Below are positions 5,741-11,731 of a DNA stretch of 11,868 nt, piece by piece. This DNA is from Thermoplasmata archaeon (GTDB lineage: Archaea > Thermoplasmatota > Thermoplasmata > Lutacidiplasmatales > UBA184): positions 1-11,868 of the forward strand of contig JASIEC010000081.1 of NCBI GenBank assembly GCA_030046135.1. Direction: 5' to 3'. How positions within the stretch are numbered: the stretch's first letter is position 1; each line of letters opens with the position of its first letter. The notes under the pieces are model-generated. The model saw nothing but the letters and a program-made list of their open reading frames with translations. It was not told the DNA's origin and made no database searches. The position numbers were made by a program, and so were the translations under genes.

Positions 5741-6793
5741 CTACCCCGGGCCGCGCCGCGGCCCGGGCAGGATCAGGTGGCTGTCGCCGAACTCGTGCCA
5801 CAGGTACCCCGCGCCGAGGGCGGTGGCGTACGATCGGTGGACCATCTCGGAGCCGGCGACCGCGCCGAGCAGGGCGAGGTGGGTGGTCCGGGCGTCGTGG
5901 AATCCCGTGAGAAGGCCGTCGACCGCCCGGACCGGGGTCGCCGGGGAGAGGTAGAGCCGCGTGAACCCGCGGCTCGCGTGTAGGCCGCAGCCGTTACGGA
6001 CGGACTCCAGGGCCCGAACCACCGTGGTCCCGACGGCGATCGCCCGATGTCCGGCGGCCCGCGCCCGCGCGATCTCTTCGAGCGTGCTCGGCGGTACCTC
6101 GAACGGCTCCGGGAACACGGGGGGCCCGGTTCCGGCCATGTCCCCCTCTTCGAGGCTCGACACCCCGGCGTGGAGGACGATCGGGGCGAACCGGATCCCG
6201 CGCTGGCGAAGGCGGTCGACGAGGCGCCGGGTGAACGGCCGCCCCGCGCTGGGCATCTCGACGCTCCCCGGAACCTCCCCGAACTCGGTGCGGTACGCCT
6301 CGGGCCCGACGCCCGGAGCGAGGTAGCCGTACCGGATCGGCTCGCCGACCGACCGCATCGCTTCGGCCAGGTCCGACTCCACGCGGAGGAACGAGAGACG
6401 CCGGATCCCCGGATACTCTCCGACCAAGCGGGCCGGAACGCCCCCGACCCGGATCGTCTCCCCGGGTTGGATGGGGACCGGGCCGGGAGCTCCCGCCCCC
6501 CAGCGGGGCTCGACGAGCCAGAGATCCTCCCCGTACTGCGTCGACGCGTGGATCCGGAACTCGCCGGCCGATCCGTGGGCCGGAAGGCTCGCCGGGAGCA
6601 TGGCGCTTGCGTTCACGACCAGCAGGTCTCCCTTCTCGAGAATTTCGGGGAGCTGGTCGAACCTCCGGTGGGCGTCGCCGGCCGGCGTGCTCACGAGCAG
6701 ACGCACCCTGTCCCTCTCGATCCCCCGAGCCTCGGGCGGACGGTCCGCATACAGGGGGGCCGCCGCAGGGGCCCGGGACTCGGCCGGGCTCAT
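5741..6793 (-). CDS. queA: QueA-like S-adenosylmethionine:tRNA ribosyltransferase-isomerase
   Basis: QueA transfers and isomerises the ribosyl part of SAM onto 7-aminomethyl-7-deazaguanine in tRNA, giving epoxyqueuosine. The 350-aa product has the family landmarks in order: RDRVRLLVSTP, KGDLLVVNASAMLPASL (about 54-70), GSVEMPSAGRPFT, FAPIVLHAGVSSLEEGD, HRAIAVGTTVVRALESV, VDGLLTGFHDARTTHLALLGAVAG and the C-terminal FGDSHLIL. It differs from canonical QueA at usually conserved spots (LPASL for PARL, LTGFH for LTNFH) and resembles the shorter actinobacterial group with AGRPFT and the RYGYLAPG segment, whose substrate is not settled. Queuosine is not made by archaea, which use archaeosine, so lateral transfer and a different role are likely. 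The start ATG overlaps the SDR stop by four bases. It is the last gene of a three-gene operon. Confidence 0.85.
   Translation of the reverse strand: MSPAESRAPAAAPLYADRPPEARGIERDRVRLLVSTPAGDAHRRFDQLPEILEKGDLLVVNASAMLPASLPAHGSAGEFRIHASTQYGEDLWLVEPRWGAGAPGPVPIQPGETIRVGGVPARLVGEYPGIRRLSFLRVESDLAEAMRSVGEPIRYGYLAPGVGPEAYRTEFGEVPGSVEMPSAGRPFTRRLVDRLRQRGIRFAPIVLHAGVSSLEEGDMAGTGPPVFPEPFEVPPSTLEEIARARAAGHRAIAVGTTVVRALESVRNGCGLHASRGFTRLYLSPATPVRAVDGLLTGFHDARTTHLALLGAVAGSEMVHRSYATALGAGYLWHEFGDSHLILPGPRRGPG
5745..5767. terminator. GC palindrome at a convergent gene junction
   Basis: CCCGGGCCGCG and CGCGGCCCGGG are perfect 11-bp arms around a single C. The element covers the last codons of the queA-like gene and starts 12 bases after the stop of the convergent HsdR-like gene. 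A hairpin can form from either strand, so it could mark transcript ends in both directions, though no T tract follows. Confidence 0.45.
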
Positions 6794-7524
6794 GCGGGGA
6801 CCTCCCAGCGATCGGCCTGGGCCCGGAAGCGCTGCCCCGTGATCGCGGGAGGGCTCTGATGCAGGAGCCAAGCCCAGAACGGGAGCGTGACCTCGGGGAG
6901 GGGTCGGTCGGAGATGTCCTCCCCGGGAAACGCCGCCTGGTGCATCGCCGTACGCATGTCGCCGGGGTCGACGCTCACGACCGAGATTCCCCGGGAGGCG
7001 AGCTCGTGGGCGAGCGTGAGCGAGCAGAGGTCGAGGGCAGCCTTGCTGGCGCCGTAGCCTCCCCATCGGGGATACCCGCCGACCGCGGCATCGCTCGAGA
7101 TGTTGACGACGAGGCCCCGGGCCGCTTCGAGCGCTCCGCGGAGGCTCTGGACGAGAGCGAGCGGCGCGAGGAGGTTGACCGACAGGATCCGCTCGAGGCT
7201 AGGGAGAGGGTGGTCCGCGAGCTCGGGGAGCGGTGAGGGCCCGAGTTCGCTCGCGTTGTTGACGAGAAGATCGAGACGCCCCCCAGGCGCGAGGGCCCGC
7301 ACCAGGGCCGCTCGGTGCGTCGGATCCGCGATATCGCCCGCAATCGCCGTCACCCGGGCGCCCGGGGCGCGGACCCGGGCCGCCAGCGCGTCGAGCGCCT
7401 CGCGTCCCCGCGCCGTCACGACGAGGTCGTACCCCTCCCGGGCCAGGAACGTGGAGAGTACGTCGCCAAGGCCCCCGCTCGCTCCGGTGACGAGCGCGAC
7501 CCGGGGCGGTCGCCCGCGGCTCAT
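6790..7524 (-). CDS. Classical short-chain dehydrogenase/reductase (SDR)
   Basis: This 244-aa oxidoreductase has a complete classical SDR layout. The cofactor loop is TGASGGLG (13-20) and NNAS is at 89-92. The catalytic tetrad is N117, S144 (in NISSDAA), Y157 and K161 (YGASK), followed by the VDPGDMRT segment. An arginine right after the second strand (TAR, residue 39) favours NADPH. The substrate cannot be deduced from sequence. ATG 7524 overlaps the regulator stop by four bases, and its stop overlaps the queA-like start by four bases, so all three are translationally coupled. The context suggests a reduction step in the same pathway as the QueA-like enzyme, which is inference. Confidence 0.88.
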   Translation of the reverse strand: MSRGRPPRVALVTGASGGLGDVLSTFLAREGYDLVVTARGREALDALAARVRAPGARVTAIAGDIADPTHRAALVRALAPGGRLDLLVNNASELGPSPLPELADHPLPSLERILSVNLLAPLALVQSLRGALEAARGLVVNISSDAAVGGYPRWGGYGASKAALDLCSLTLAHELASRGISVVSVDPGDMRTAMHQAAFPGEDISDRPLPEVTLPFWAWLLHQSPPAITGQRFRAQADRWEVPA

Positions 7525-8171
7525 GTTCTCGCCTTCGCCCCCCGGACGAGGAAGCGGCAGACCGGGTCCCCCGCGACGACCCGGTGCGAGACGTCGACCC
7601 GCGCCTCGAGCAGGGACTCGAACATCCGACGCTCCACGTCGCACGCCTCGGGGAACTTCTGCGCGAGGGCGAGGATCGGGCAGTTGTGCTCGAGCATCTC
7701 GACCGAGCCCGAGCGCCGGGGACCGACCTCGGCCATGTAGCCGCCCTCGGTGCGGATCCGGGCGAGCTCCTCCACCCGTGCTCCCAGCCCGGCTCGGGGG
7801 ATCCGAGACCGGTTCTTGGCGGCGACCTCCTGGGCCCGCTCCGCGAGGAGTTCTCGAATCGCGGGGCGACCGAGTCTCCGGTCGATGAACTCGAGGGCGC
7901 AGATCGACATGTCCGCGTAGCTGTGCGGAAAGAGAGCGGCGGCGGCCGGCGTGAGCCGGAAGACGGCCTGGGGCCGACCGACCTTTCCCGCACGGCTGGA
8001 CCGCTCGACCAAGCCCTCCTCCTCCAACCCTCGCAGGTGGCCCAGCGCCGCGACCTTCGAGACCCCGAGGTTGGCGGCGATCTCGGCGAGAGAGGCACCG
8101 GGGAGTCGCTTGAGGACCAAGAGGAGCCCACGCCTCGGGGAGCTCCGGCGGAGCGGCTCGGGCTCGGTCAT
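7521..8171 (-). CDS. Winged-helix regulator of the COG2345/SufR-like group with candidate Fe-S cysteines
   Basis: This 216-aa protein begins with an ArsR/DeoR-like winged helix (about 10-75). ASLAEIAANLGVSKVAALGHLRGLEEEGLV is the HTH, and GRPQAVFRLT is the wing. A helical middle is followed by a C-terminal cysteine domain: EHNC(164)PILALAQKFPEAC(177), then C205 in GDPVCRF. SufR has C-X12-C-X13-C-X14-C binding an iron-sulfur cluster. Here the first spacing is exact and the last Cys fits, but the third is missing, leaving three Cys plus His162 as possible ligand. It heads the SDR/queA-like operon and probably regulates it in response to iron-sulfur or redox state (inference). ATG 8171 lies 26 bases from a strong TATA and is leaderless. 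Confidence 0.86.
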   Translation of the reverse strand: MTEPEPLRRSSPRRGLLLVLKRLPGASLAEIAANLGVSKVAALGHLRGLEEEGLVERSSRAGKVGRPQAVFRLTPAAAALFPHSYADMSICALEFIDRRLGRPAIRELLAERAQEVAAKNRSRIPRAGLGARVEELARIRTEGGYMAEVGPRRSGSVEMLEHNCPILALAQKFPEACDVERRMFESLLEARVDVSHRVVAGDPVCRFLVRGAKART

Positions 8172-8193
8172 CGGGGCCGGCTACGACGCCGCC

Positions 8194-8200
8194 ATTTATA
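8194..8200 (-). promoter_or_regulatory. TATA box of the regulator-SDR-queA operon
   Basis: On the minus strand TATAAAT is a consensus archaeal TATA element. Its centre is 26 bases before ATG 8171, the spacing for a leaderless mRNA. It is the clearest promoter in the window. Confidence 0.72.
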
Positions 8201-8204
8201 CAGC

Positions 8205-8224
8205 GTTTCATTTACAAATTGAAC
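8205..8224. promoter_or_regulatory. Candidate operator, interrupted palindrome beside the operon promoter
   Basis: The 20 bases follow GTTNNATTTNNAAATNNAAC, with 14 of 20 positions symmetric. The element starts five bases upstream of the TATA box, where a dimeric regulator could compete with or assist TFB. The regulator encoded by the first gene of the operon is the obvious candidate to bind it. Confidence 0.5.
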
Positions 8225-8342
8225 GAACCGCGGGCCCTCTCGGTCGGCCCTCGGGCGAGCGGCGGTGCTCACACGGTGTTTCGACGCTTCGGAGGGTGGG
8301 GCGCTCCGACAGGTTCGTATCCTAGGAGGCCGATGCTGGGGT

Positions 8343-8585
8343 ATGGTTCCCCCCAGCTCTTCGTCCGGCGCGAGCGGCAACCCCTTCGTGGACGTCATGG
8401 AGGCGCTCTCGAACCACCACGGCCAGGTCGACATCCGGCTCGAGCGGATGACGCTCAAGCTCCCGTTCGTGCGGGAGTCGGTCGAAGTGAGCGGCACCGT
8501 CACGATCTCGGTCCACCTCCGAGAGCTCTCCGAGAAGGAGCGCTCGGCGCACGTGAGCCGCGAAGTCCGGGCCCTCTCGGGCTGA
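8343..8585 (+). CDS. Small conserved-looking protein of unknown function
   Basis: This is an 80-aa protein. After a Ser/Pro-rich start (MVPPSSSSGASG) comes NPFVDVMEALSNHHGQVDIRLERMTLKLP, then VSGTVTISVHLRELSEKERSAHV, an alternation of short helix, amphipathic beta strands and a charged C-terminal helix. No catalytic motif, membrane segment or zinc site is visible, and I do not recognise the family. ATG 8343 is chosen because GTATCC at 8317-8322 is a weak TATA near -25 and the product is compact; the same frame stays open to 8265. A GGAGG (8325-8329) is too far for a normal SD. It is divergent from the regulator operon. Confidence 0.58.
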   Translation: MVPPSSSSGASGNPFVDVMEALSNHHGQVDIRLERMTLKLPFVRESVEVSGTVTISVHLRELSEKERSAHVSREVRALSG

Positions 8586-8613
8586 AAGTGCCCGCCGGCA
8601 CTCGAAGGATTTA

Positions 8614-8631
8614 ATACGCATTAATGCGTAT
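8614..8631. promoter_or_regulatory. Perfect 18-bp palindrome, candidate operator of the small zinc-ribbon gene
   Basis: ATACGCATTAATGCGTAT is fully self-complementary and A/T-richer than its surroundings. It overlaps a TATA-like TTTAATA (8610-8616) and ends 13 bases before the TTG proposed as start of the next gene, so a protein bound here would block initiation. Confidence 0.6.
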
Positions 8632-8643
8632 GTCACGAGGGCC

Positions 8644-8871
8644 TTGAACCCTCCTCTCCCCCGACGTGGATCCCATCCGTGCCTGCGGCGAAAGTGCGGC
8701 CACTCTGAGGATGCCCACCTGCCCACCCCTGAGCTCGCCTCCCCCGGCGAGGTGGTTGTCTGGTGCGCCGAGTGTCGGTCTCACGAGATCGGCAAGCCCC
8801 GGCGGTCGTTCTTTCCGAGGCTCGCTGGTCCGACGGCGATCGGGCGGGCGCAGCCCCTGGGTCCGTTCTGA
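8644..8871 (+). CDS. Small zinc-ribbon protein
   Basis: This possible 75-aa product contains a zinc-binding pattern: HPC(13)LRRKCGH, a second His in SEDAH, and after about 20 residues WCAECRSHEI. CGH-x4-H followed by CxxC is common in small archaeal zinc-ribbon proteins of unknown role. The C-terminal 15 residues are low-information. Start TTG 8644 follows a TATA-like TTTAATA (8610-8616) by about 31 bases; no ATG in frame is available. It sits behind the perfect 18-bp palindrome, suggesting regulated expression. The frame is short and the start uncommon, so the call is moderate; the cysteine/histidine pattern is the main support. Confidence 0.5.
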   Translation: MNPPLPRRGSHPCLRRKCGHSEDAHLPTPELASPGEVVVWCAECRSHEIGKPRRSFFPRLAGPTAIGRAQPLGPF

Positions 8872-9052
8872 CGGCTTCGCCGCTGACCCCCGCGCGGGCC
8901 GCCCTGGGAAACGGCTCTCGGGGGACCGGCGGACTTGAGACGTTCGGGAGCAGGATTTCTGCCACCCCCACTCGTGGTTCTGGGCAGACGCCCCAGCGAG
9001 GATTTGGCCGGACGTGTGGGGTTCCCGCTCCATCTGAAGCGACATCGGACCC
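8872..9052. other. Gene-poor stretch, possible degraded mobile-element end
   Basis: No frame here looks coding on either strand. Minus-strand reading contains a small GCAG-aaatc-CTGC hairpin (near 8957-8969), followed about 12 bases later by TCAAG, which superficially resembles the hairpin plus TCAA-type right end of IS200/IS605 elements. Together with the peptide remnant just upstream this might be the tail of a decayed element; evidence is weak. Confidence 0.25.
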
Positions 9053-9163
9053 CTAGGGATTGACACCCCGCCCGTGAGCACGGGCGCCCTTGCGGCAAGC
9101 GAGGCAGCCGTCCACCCGAGCGCCGACCTGGGTCAGCGCACCGGGCTCACGGAGGTTCAGTCG
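9053..9163 (-). pseudogene. Possible TnpB C-terminal remnant (IS200/IS605 type), uncertain
   Basis: Minus-strand reading from about 9163 to TAG 9053-9055 gives about 36 residues: RLNLREPGALTQVG, then GCLACRKGARAHG and GVNP. NLREPG recalls the stretch after the last RuvC acidic residue of TnpB proteins (DxNAAxNL-x-x-G). No upstream TnpB domains are present; the frame closes at a TGA near 9230 and the sequence before 9160 belongs to another gene. Inside it is a hairpin CGCCCGT-gagc-ACGGGCG (9069-9086). It could equally be random. Confidence 0.22.
9069..9086. repeat. Seven-bp stem-loop after the 54-aa gene
   Basis: CGCCCGT and ACGGGCG are perfect arms with a GAGC loop. On the minus strand it is about 70 bases after the stop of the small gene at 9157 and could end its transcript or belong to the remnant element. 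Confidence 0.35.
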
Positions 9164-9321
9164 GAGCGGGGTGGGCTCGAGGACTTCTTGGCTTCTACCG
9201 CGGTACGAGGAGTCGTTGCATAGGCGCGCTCAATGGCCAGTACGGCGTCCTTCTCCTCCTGCGTCACCGGGGACGCGATCCGTCGAAATGCGTACCTTCG
9301 ACTTTCCGAATCTCCAGGCAT
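9157..9321 (-). CDS. Small basic protein of unknown function, 54 aa
   Basis: The product is MPGDSESRRYAFRRIASPV followed by TQEEKDAVLAIERAYATTP, then a Ser/Lys-rich tail. The middle can form an acidic amphipathic helix; no known motif was recognised. The main support is the promoter: minus-strand GTATATGG (9345-9352) is a good TATA-like element, centred about 27 bases before ATG 9321, the leaderless arrangement used by other genes here. A longer upstream frame is open but runs through the promoter and the VIT1-like gene antiparallel frame, so it is rejected. Confidence 0.55.
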   Translation of the reverse strand: MPGDSESRRYAFRRIASPVTQEEKDAVLAIERAYATTPRTAVEAKKSSSPPRSD

Positions 9322-9344
9322 CGTGGGTCCTCTAGCGCGCGCCG

Positions 9345-9352
9345 CCATATAC
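9345..9352 (-). promoter_or_regulatory. TATA box of the 54-aa gene
   Basis: Minus-strand GTATATGG lies in GC-rich surroundings with its centre 27 bases before ATG 9321. Confidence 0.55.
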
Positions 9353-9542
9353 GAACAACCGGGCGTCTGGACTTCGTGATGGGGGGTCTTGCGGCAGGGC
9401 CGCATCGTTCCCAAGTTTTCCGTTTTCAGGGTGAGCCTGCTTCCTGGGAGCCTGACCCTAGTAGCCAGAAGCGCCGAAGCCCCACCGGTGGCCTTGAACG
9501 GGCCCCTCGCCGGAGCCTCCCCCGAAAGCCAGACGTCCGGTC
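9353..9542. other. Intergenic sequence after the VIT1-like gene
   Basis: No gene supported. A 5-bp stem AGGGT/ACCCT encloses two copies of CAGGCTC (minus strand, about 9431-9462), followed by A-rich GAAAACGGAAAAC. It could serve as a transcript 3' end for the transporter gene but lacks a T tract. Confidence 0.3.
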
Positions 9543-10253
9543 CTATATCGCCCCGAGCAGGTGGCCGACGAGGAACCCCGCGAATCCGGCGCCGAGGCCG
9601 ATGATGAGCATCCGTCCCGCGTTCGCCCACGGGGAGCCGATCGTCGTGCGGGCGGTGTACCAACCGACCGCGACCAGCACGAGTCCGGCGAGGACGACGG
9701 CGACGATCGCCGCCGCCACCGTGCGGATGCCTGGAACGAGGAACGGCAGGACCGGGATGATCGAGCCGACCACCGTGGCACCGAGAACGATCAGGCCGCT
9801 GTTCCGAGGCTGATCGGCCTTCACCTCGGCGAGGTTGAGTTCGAACGCCATCATCATGTCGAGCCACGCCTTCGGCTTCGCCTCGATCCGGCGGAGCATC
9901 TCCTCGACCTCCTCCCCCTCGTACCCCCACCCGCGCAGCACGACCCGGATCTCGTCGCGCTCCATCTCGGGGACCTCCCGCATCTCTCGGGTCTCGCGTT
10001 CGACCTCGCTCAGGTAGAAGTCCCGCCGCGCGAGCGTCGACGTGTAGGCGACAGCCCCCATCGAGATCGACTCGGCCGCGAGGGCGGCGAACGCCGCCAC
10101 GAGGACGATTTTCGTCGTCGCCCCGGCGGCGACCAGCCCTAGGAGGATCCCGAGGACGTTGACGAGCCCGTCCTGGCTTCCCAGAATGAAGTCGGAGAGG
10201 AGAGTGGCGTGAGGATGAGATTCGTGAGGGAGGAGCGGCTGGGGGATGGGCAT
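9543..10253 (-). CDS. VIT1/CCC1-family divalent metal (Fe/Mn) transporter
   Basis: VIT/CCC1 proteins move ferrous iron or manganese out of the cytosol by proton exchange. The 236-aa product has the family order. The first helix carries the hallmark DFILGSQDGLVNVLGILLG (about 22-40). The second helix contains AAESISMGAVAYTS. A cytosolic helical domain rich in Glu and Met follows (ERETREMREVPEMERDEI ... EEVEEMLRRIEAK ... WLDMMMAFELNL), corresponding to the metal-binding domain of plant VIT1, and then three more membrane helices ending GFLVGHLLGAI. Five TMs in total, normal for the family. ATG 10253 is 26 bases after a TTATC element and so leaderless. In prokaryotes it would export surplus metal across the plasma membrane. 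Its stop is 221 bases from the 54-aa gene. Confidence 0.9.
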   Translation of the reverse strand: MPIPQPLLPHESHPHATLLSDFILGSQDGLVNVLGILLGLVAAGATTKIVLVAAFAALAAESISMGAVAYTSTLARRDFYLSEVERETREMREVPEMERDEIRVVLRGWGYEGEEVEEMLRRIEAKPKAWLDMMMAFELNLAEVKADQPRNSGLIVLGATVVGSIIPVLPFLVPGIRTVAAAIVAVVLAGLVLVAVGWYTARTTIGSPWANAGRMLIIGLGAGFAGFLVGHLLGAI

Positions 10254-10276
10254 CCCTTTCGGCAGCGGACGCGAAC

Positions 10277-10282
10277 GATAAG
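10277..10282 (-). promoter_or_regulatory. TATA-like element of the VIT1-like gene
   Basis: Minus-strand CTTATCG is the only A/T-rich spot in the 62 bases between the NUDIX stop and ATG 10253; its centre is 26 bases before that ATG. Confidence 0.5.
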
Positions 10283-10315
10283 CCCGGCCCCCGGTCGCGC
10301 GGGGTCGTACGGTAC

Positions 10316-10783
10316 TCAGCGGCGGGGGGAGGCCCCGCGACGGGGGATTTCCGTGCCGCTTCGATGGCGCTTGCGCTGCCGCACGAGCCGCACAGCCGCC
10401 CGGAGGATCTCCCCGTGGTCGAAGGCGAGGGGAGCGGCGGAGGGAAGGCCAATCCACGCGGCTCCCTCGGCGTCGTCGCCCCCTCGGGGCGTTCCGCCCC
10501 GCCCCCGGATCAGAAAGGCGACGGACGTGGCGGGTGTGCGGGGGTCCCGATCGGGCCCGGAGAAGACCCCCACGAGGCCGGCGGGCCGGCCGGAGAGCCC
10601 GGTCTCCTCGCGAAGCTCCCGGACGACCGCCTCCTCGACGGTCTCCCGCAGCCCGACGAACCCGCCCGGGAGCGCCCACCAGCCCCGGAACGGGGGGCGG
10701 CCACGCCGGACGAGGAGCACCTTCCCTCTCCGGATCCAAACCGCGTCGACCGCGAGCGCGGGACTAAGGTAGCGACGGGCCAT
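10316..10783 (-). CDS. NUDIX hydrolase (ADP-ribose pyrophosphatase/MutT-like)
   Basis: NUDIX enzymes hydrolyse nucleoside diphosphates linked to another group, using Mg2+. The 155-aa product has a perfect Nudix box at residues 41-63: G-x5-E-x7-RE-L-R-EE-T-G-L, within GGFVGLRETVEEAVV and RELREETGL. The preceding VLLVRRGRPPFRGWWALPGG and later LVGVFSGPDRDPR ... TSVAFLIRG are typical of the ADP-ribose/8-oxo-dGTP pyrophosphatase group (COG1051), but the substrate cannot be decided. The C-terminus ends in a basic tail. ATG 10783 has a weak T-rich TATA-like CGTTTT about 26 bases upstream. It is followed on the same strand by the VIT1-like gene after 62 bases with its own promoter. Confidence 0.9.
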   Translation of the reverse strand: MARRYLSPALAVDAVWIRRGKVLLVRRGRPPFRGWWALPGGFVGLRETVEEAVVRELREETGLSGRPAGLVGVFSGPDRDPRTPATSVAFLIRGRGGTPRGGDDAEGAAWIGLPSAAPLAFDHGEILRAAVRLVRQRKRHRSGTEIPRRGASPRR

Positions 10784-10918
10784 GGGGATGCCTGTCCTCT
10801 CCCTCGGAAAACGAGGCCGGGCCGCGGCGATGCGGACAGTAGGTCCTAGGGTGGAGGACCCTCCGGAGGAGGACCTCTGTCTCGGGGTCGTACCTGCCTT
10901 TCCTCTGGAACGTGGGGG

Positions 10919-10925
10919 CTTAAAG
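10919..10925 (+). promoter_or_regulatory. TATA-like box of the DUF998-like gene
   Basis: CTTAAAG lies about 39 bases before ATG 10961 and 30 before GTG 10952; predicted initiation is near 10948, leaving a leader of about 13 bases to the ATG. Confidence 0.5.
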
Positions 10926-10960
10926 GGTGGAACCCGAGGAAGCAGGGTAGAGTGGGGACG

Positions 10961-11617
10961 ATGATCGACACACCGCTGGTACGACGACCGGTGCACACCG
11001 GAGGGGTCCTGCTCCTCGCAGCCTCTCTCCAATTCGTGATCGTGGCGGCCCTCACGGCCGGACGAACCCCCGGGGCGACGATGTGGACCTCGTCGCTCTC
11101 CGCGCTCGCGGCGGCCCCGTCGCCGTGGGGAACGATCTTCGAGGCGTCGCTGGTCGCCCTGGGCGGCCTCGCCGCCATCGCCCTCCTGCTCGTGTGGAGC
11201 TCGTTCGACGAGCTCCCGAACCGCGGGGTCGGAATCCTGGCCCTGCTCCTCGGCGCGAGCGCGACGGCGGCGGCCGGCGTCCTCCTCGTGAGCTCCCAGC
11301 CGCTCTCCTCGCTCGGCGTCCGAATCGCCCGGGACCTCGCGGTCGTGGCGGTCGGCGCGGGCCTCGTTGTCGTCTCGTTCGCGATGCAGCGGACCGACCG
11401 CTGGCGCATCTCCCGCCCGTACACACTCGTCACGGGCGCGGTGATCCTGGGTGCGGGGGCCCTCCTCGCGTCGGGGCTCCACCTTCCCGTGAGCGCAGGC
11501 GTCCTCGAGCGGCTCGCCCTCGTCCCCGCCCTCCTCTGGCCGATCGTCGAGGGAGCCCACATCGTCCGGCTCCACCGGTTCGCCCCGGGGCTGCACCTCA
11601 AGGTCGCCGCCGCGTAG
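10961..11617 (+). CDS. Six-TM membrane protein, DUF998-like
   Basis: This 218-aa protein has six predicted membrane segments: GGVLLLAASLQFVIVAALTAG, TIFEASLVALGGLAAIALLLV, VGILALLLGASATAAAGVLLV, LAVVAVGAGLVVVSFAM, YTLVTGAVILGAGALLASGL and ERLALVPALLWPIVEGAHIV. Size, helix spacing, the iF-x-aSL start of helix 2 and the G-x-x-ER...LW ending of helix 6 fit the DUF998 family, integral membrane proteins of unknown function. No charged catalytic motif within the helices. ATG 10961 is preferred; an in-frame GTG at 10952 would add MGT and lies closer to the predicted transcription start, so it is possible. It is divergent from the NUDIX gene. Confidence 0.8.
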   Translation: MIDTPLVRRPVHTGGVLLLAASLQFVIVAALTAGRTPGATMWTSSLSALAAAPSPWGTIFEASLVALGGLAAIALLLVWSSFDELPNRGVGILALLLGASATAAAGVLLVSSQPLSSLGVRIARDLAVVAVGAGLVVVSFAMQRTDRWRISRPYTLVTGAVILGAGALLASGLHLPVSAGVLERLALVPALLWPIVEGAHIVRLHRFAPGLHLKVAAA

Positions 11618-11693
11618 GCCGCCGAGGGTCCGGGCGGGATGTCGCCCAGCCCCGCCGAGTCCCTCACGGGGCCGTGGAGCCGCGAGGCCGGCA

Positions 11694-11707
11694 AGGATTA
11701 TCCTATC
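11694..11707 (+). promoter_or_regulatory. Promoter element of the GHMP kinase gene
   Basis: AAGGATTATCCTAT provides the only A/T-rich sequence upstream of ATG 11732; its two overlapping TATA-like cores lie about 27-32 bases before the ATG, so the mRNA is probably leaderless or nearly so. Confidence 0.5.
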
Positions 11708-11731
11708 GCCGGCGGTCGTCGGCGGCGCGGT

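Noticed and set aside
4452..5801. 449-residue minus-strand frame opposite the HsdR-like gene
   Set aside because: Arg/Glu/Leu-rich antisense shadow with no domain signature.
6790..8211. A 473-residue minus-strand frame covering SDR plus regulator region
   Set aside because: Only the last 244 residues are SDR; the upstream part overlaps the regulator gene in a wrong frame and is Arg/Pro-rich.
9543..10739. A 398-residue frame extending the VIT1-like gene upstream into the NUDIX gene
   Set aside because: The extension overlaps the NUDIX gene in another frame; the family normally starts near ATG 10253, which also has a TATA at -26.
10316..11596. A 426-residue minus-strand frame extending the NUDIX gene
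   Set aside because: The upstream 271 residues are highly charged shadow of the DUF998-like gene; the NUDIX domain begins at ATG 10783.
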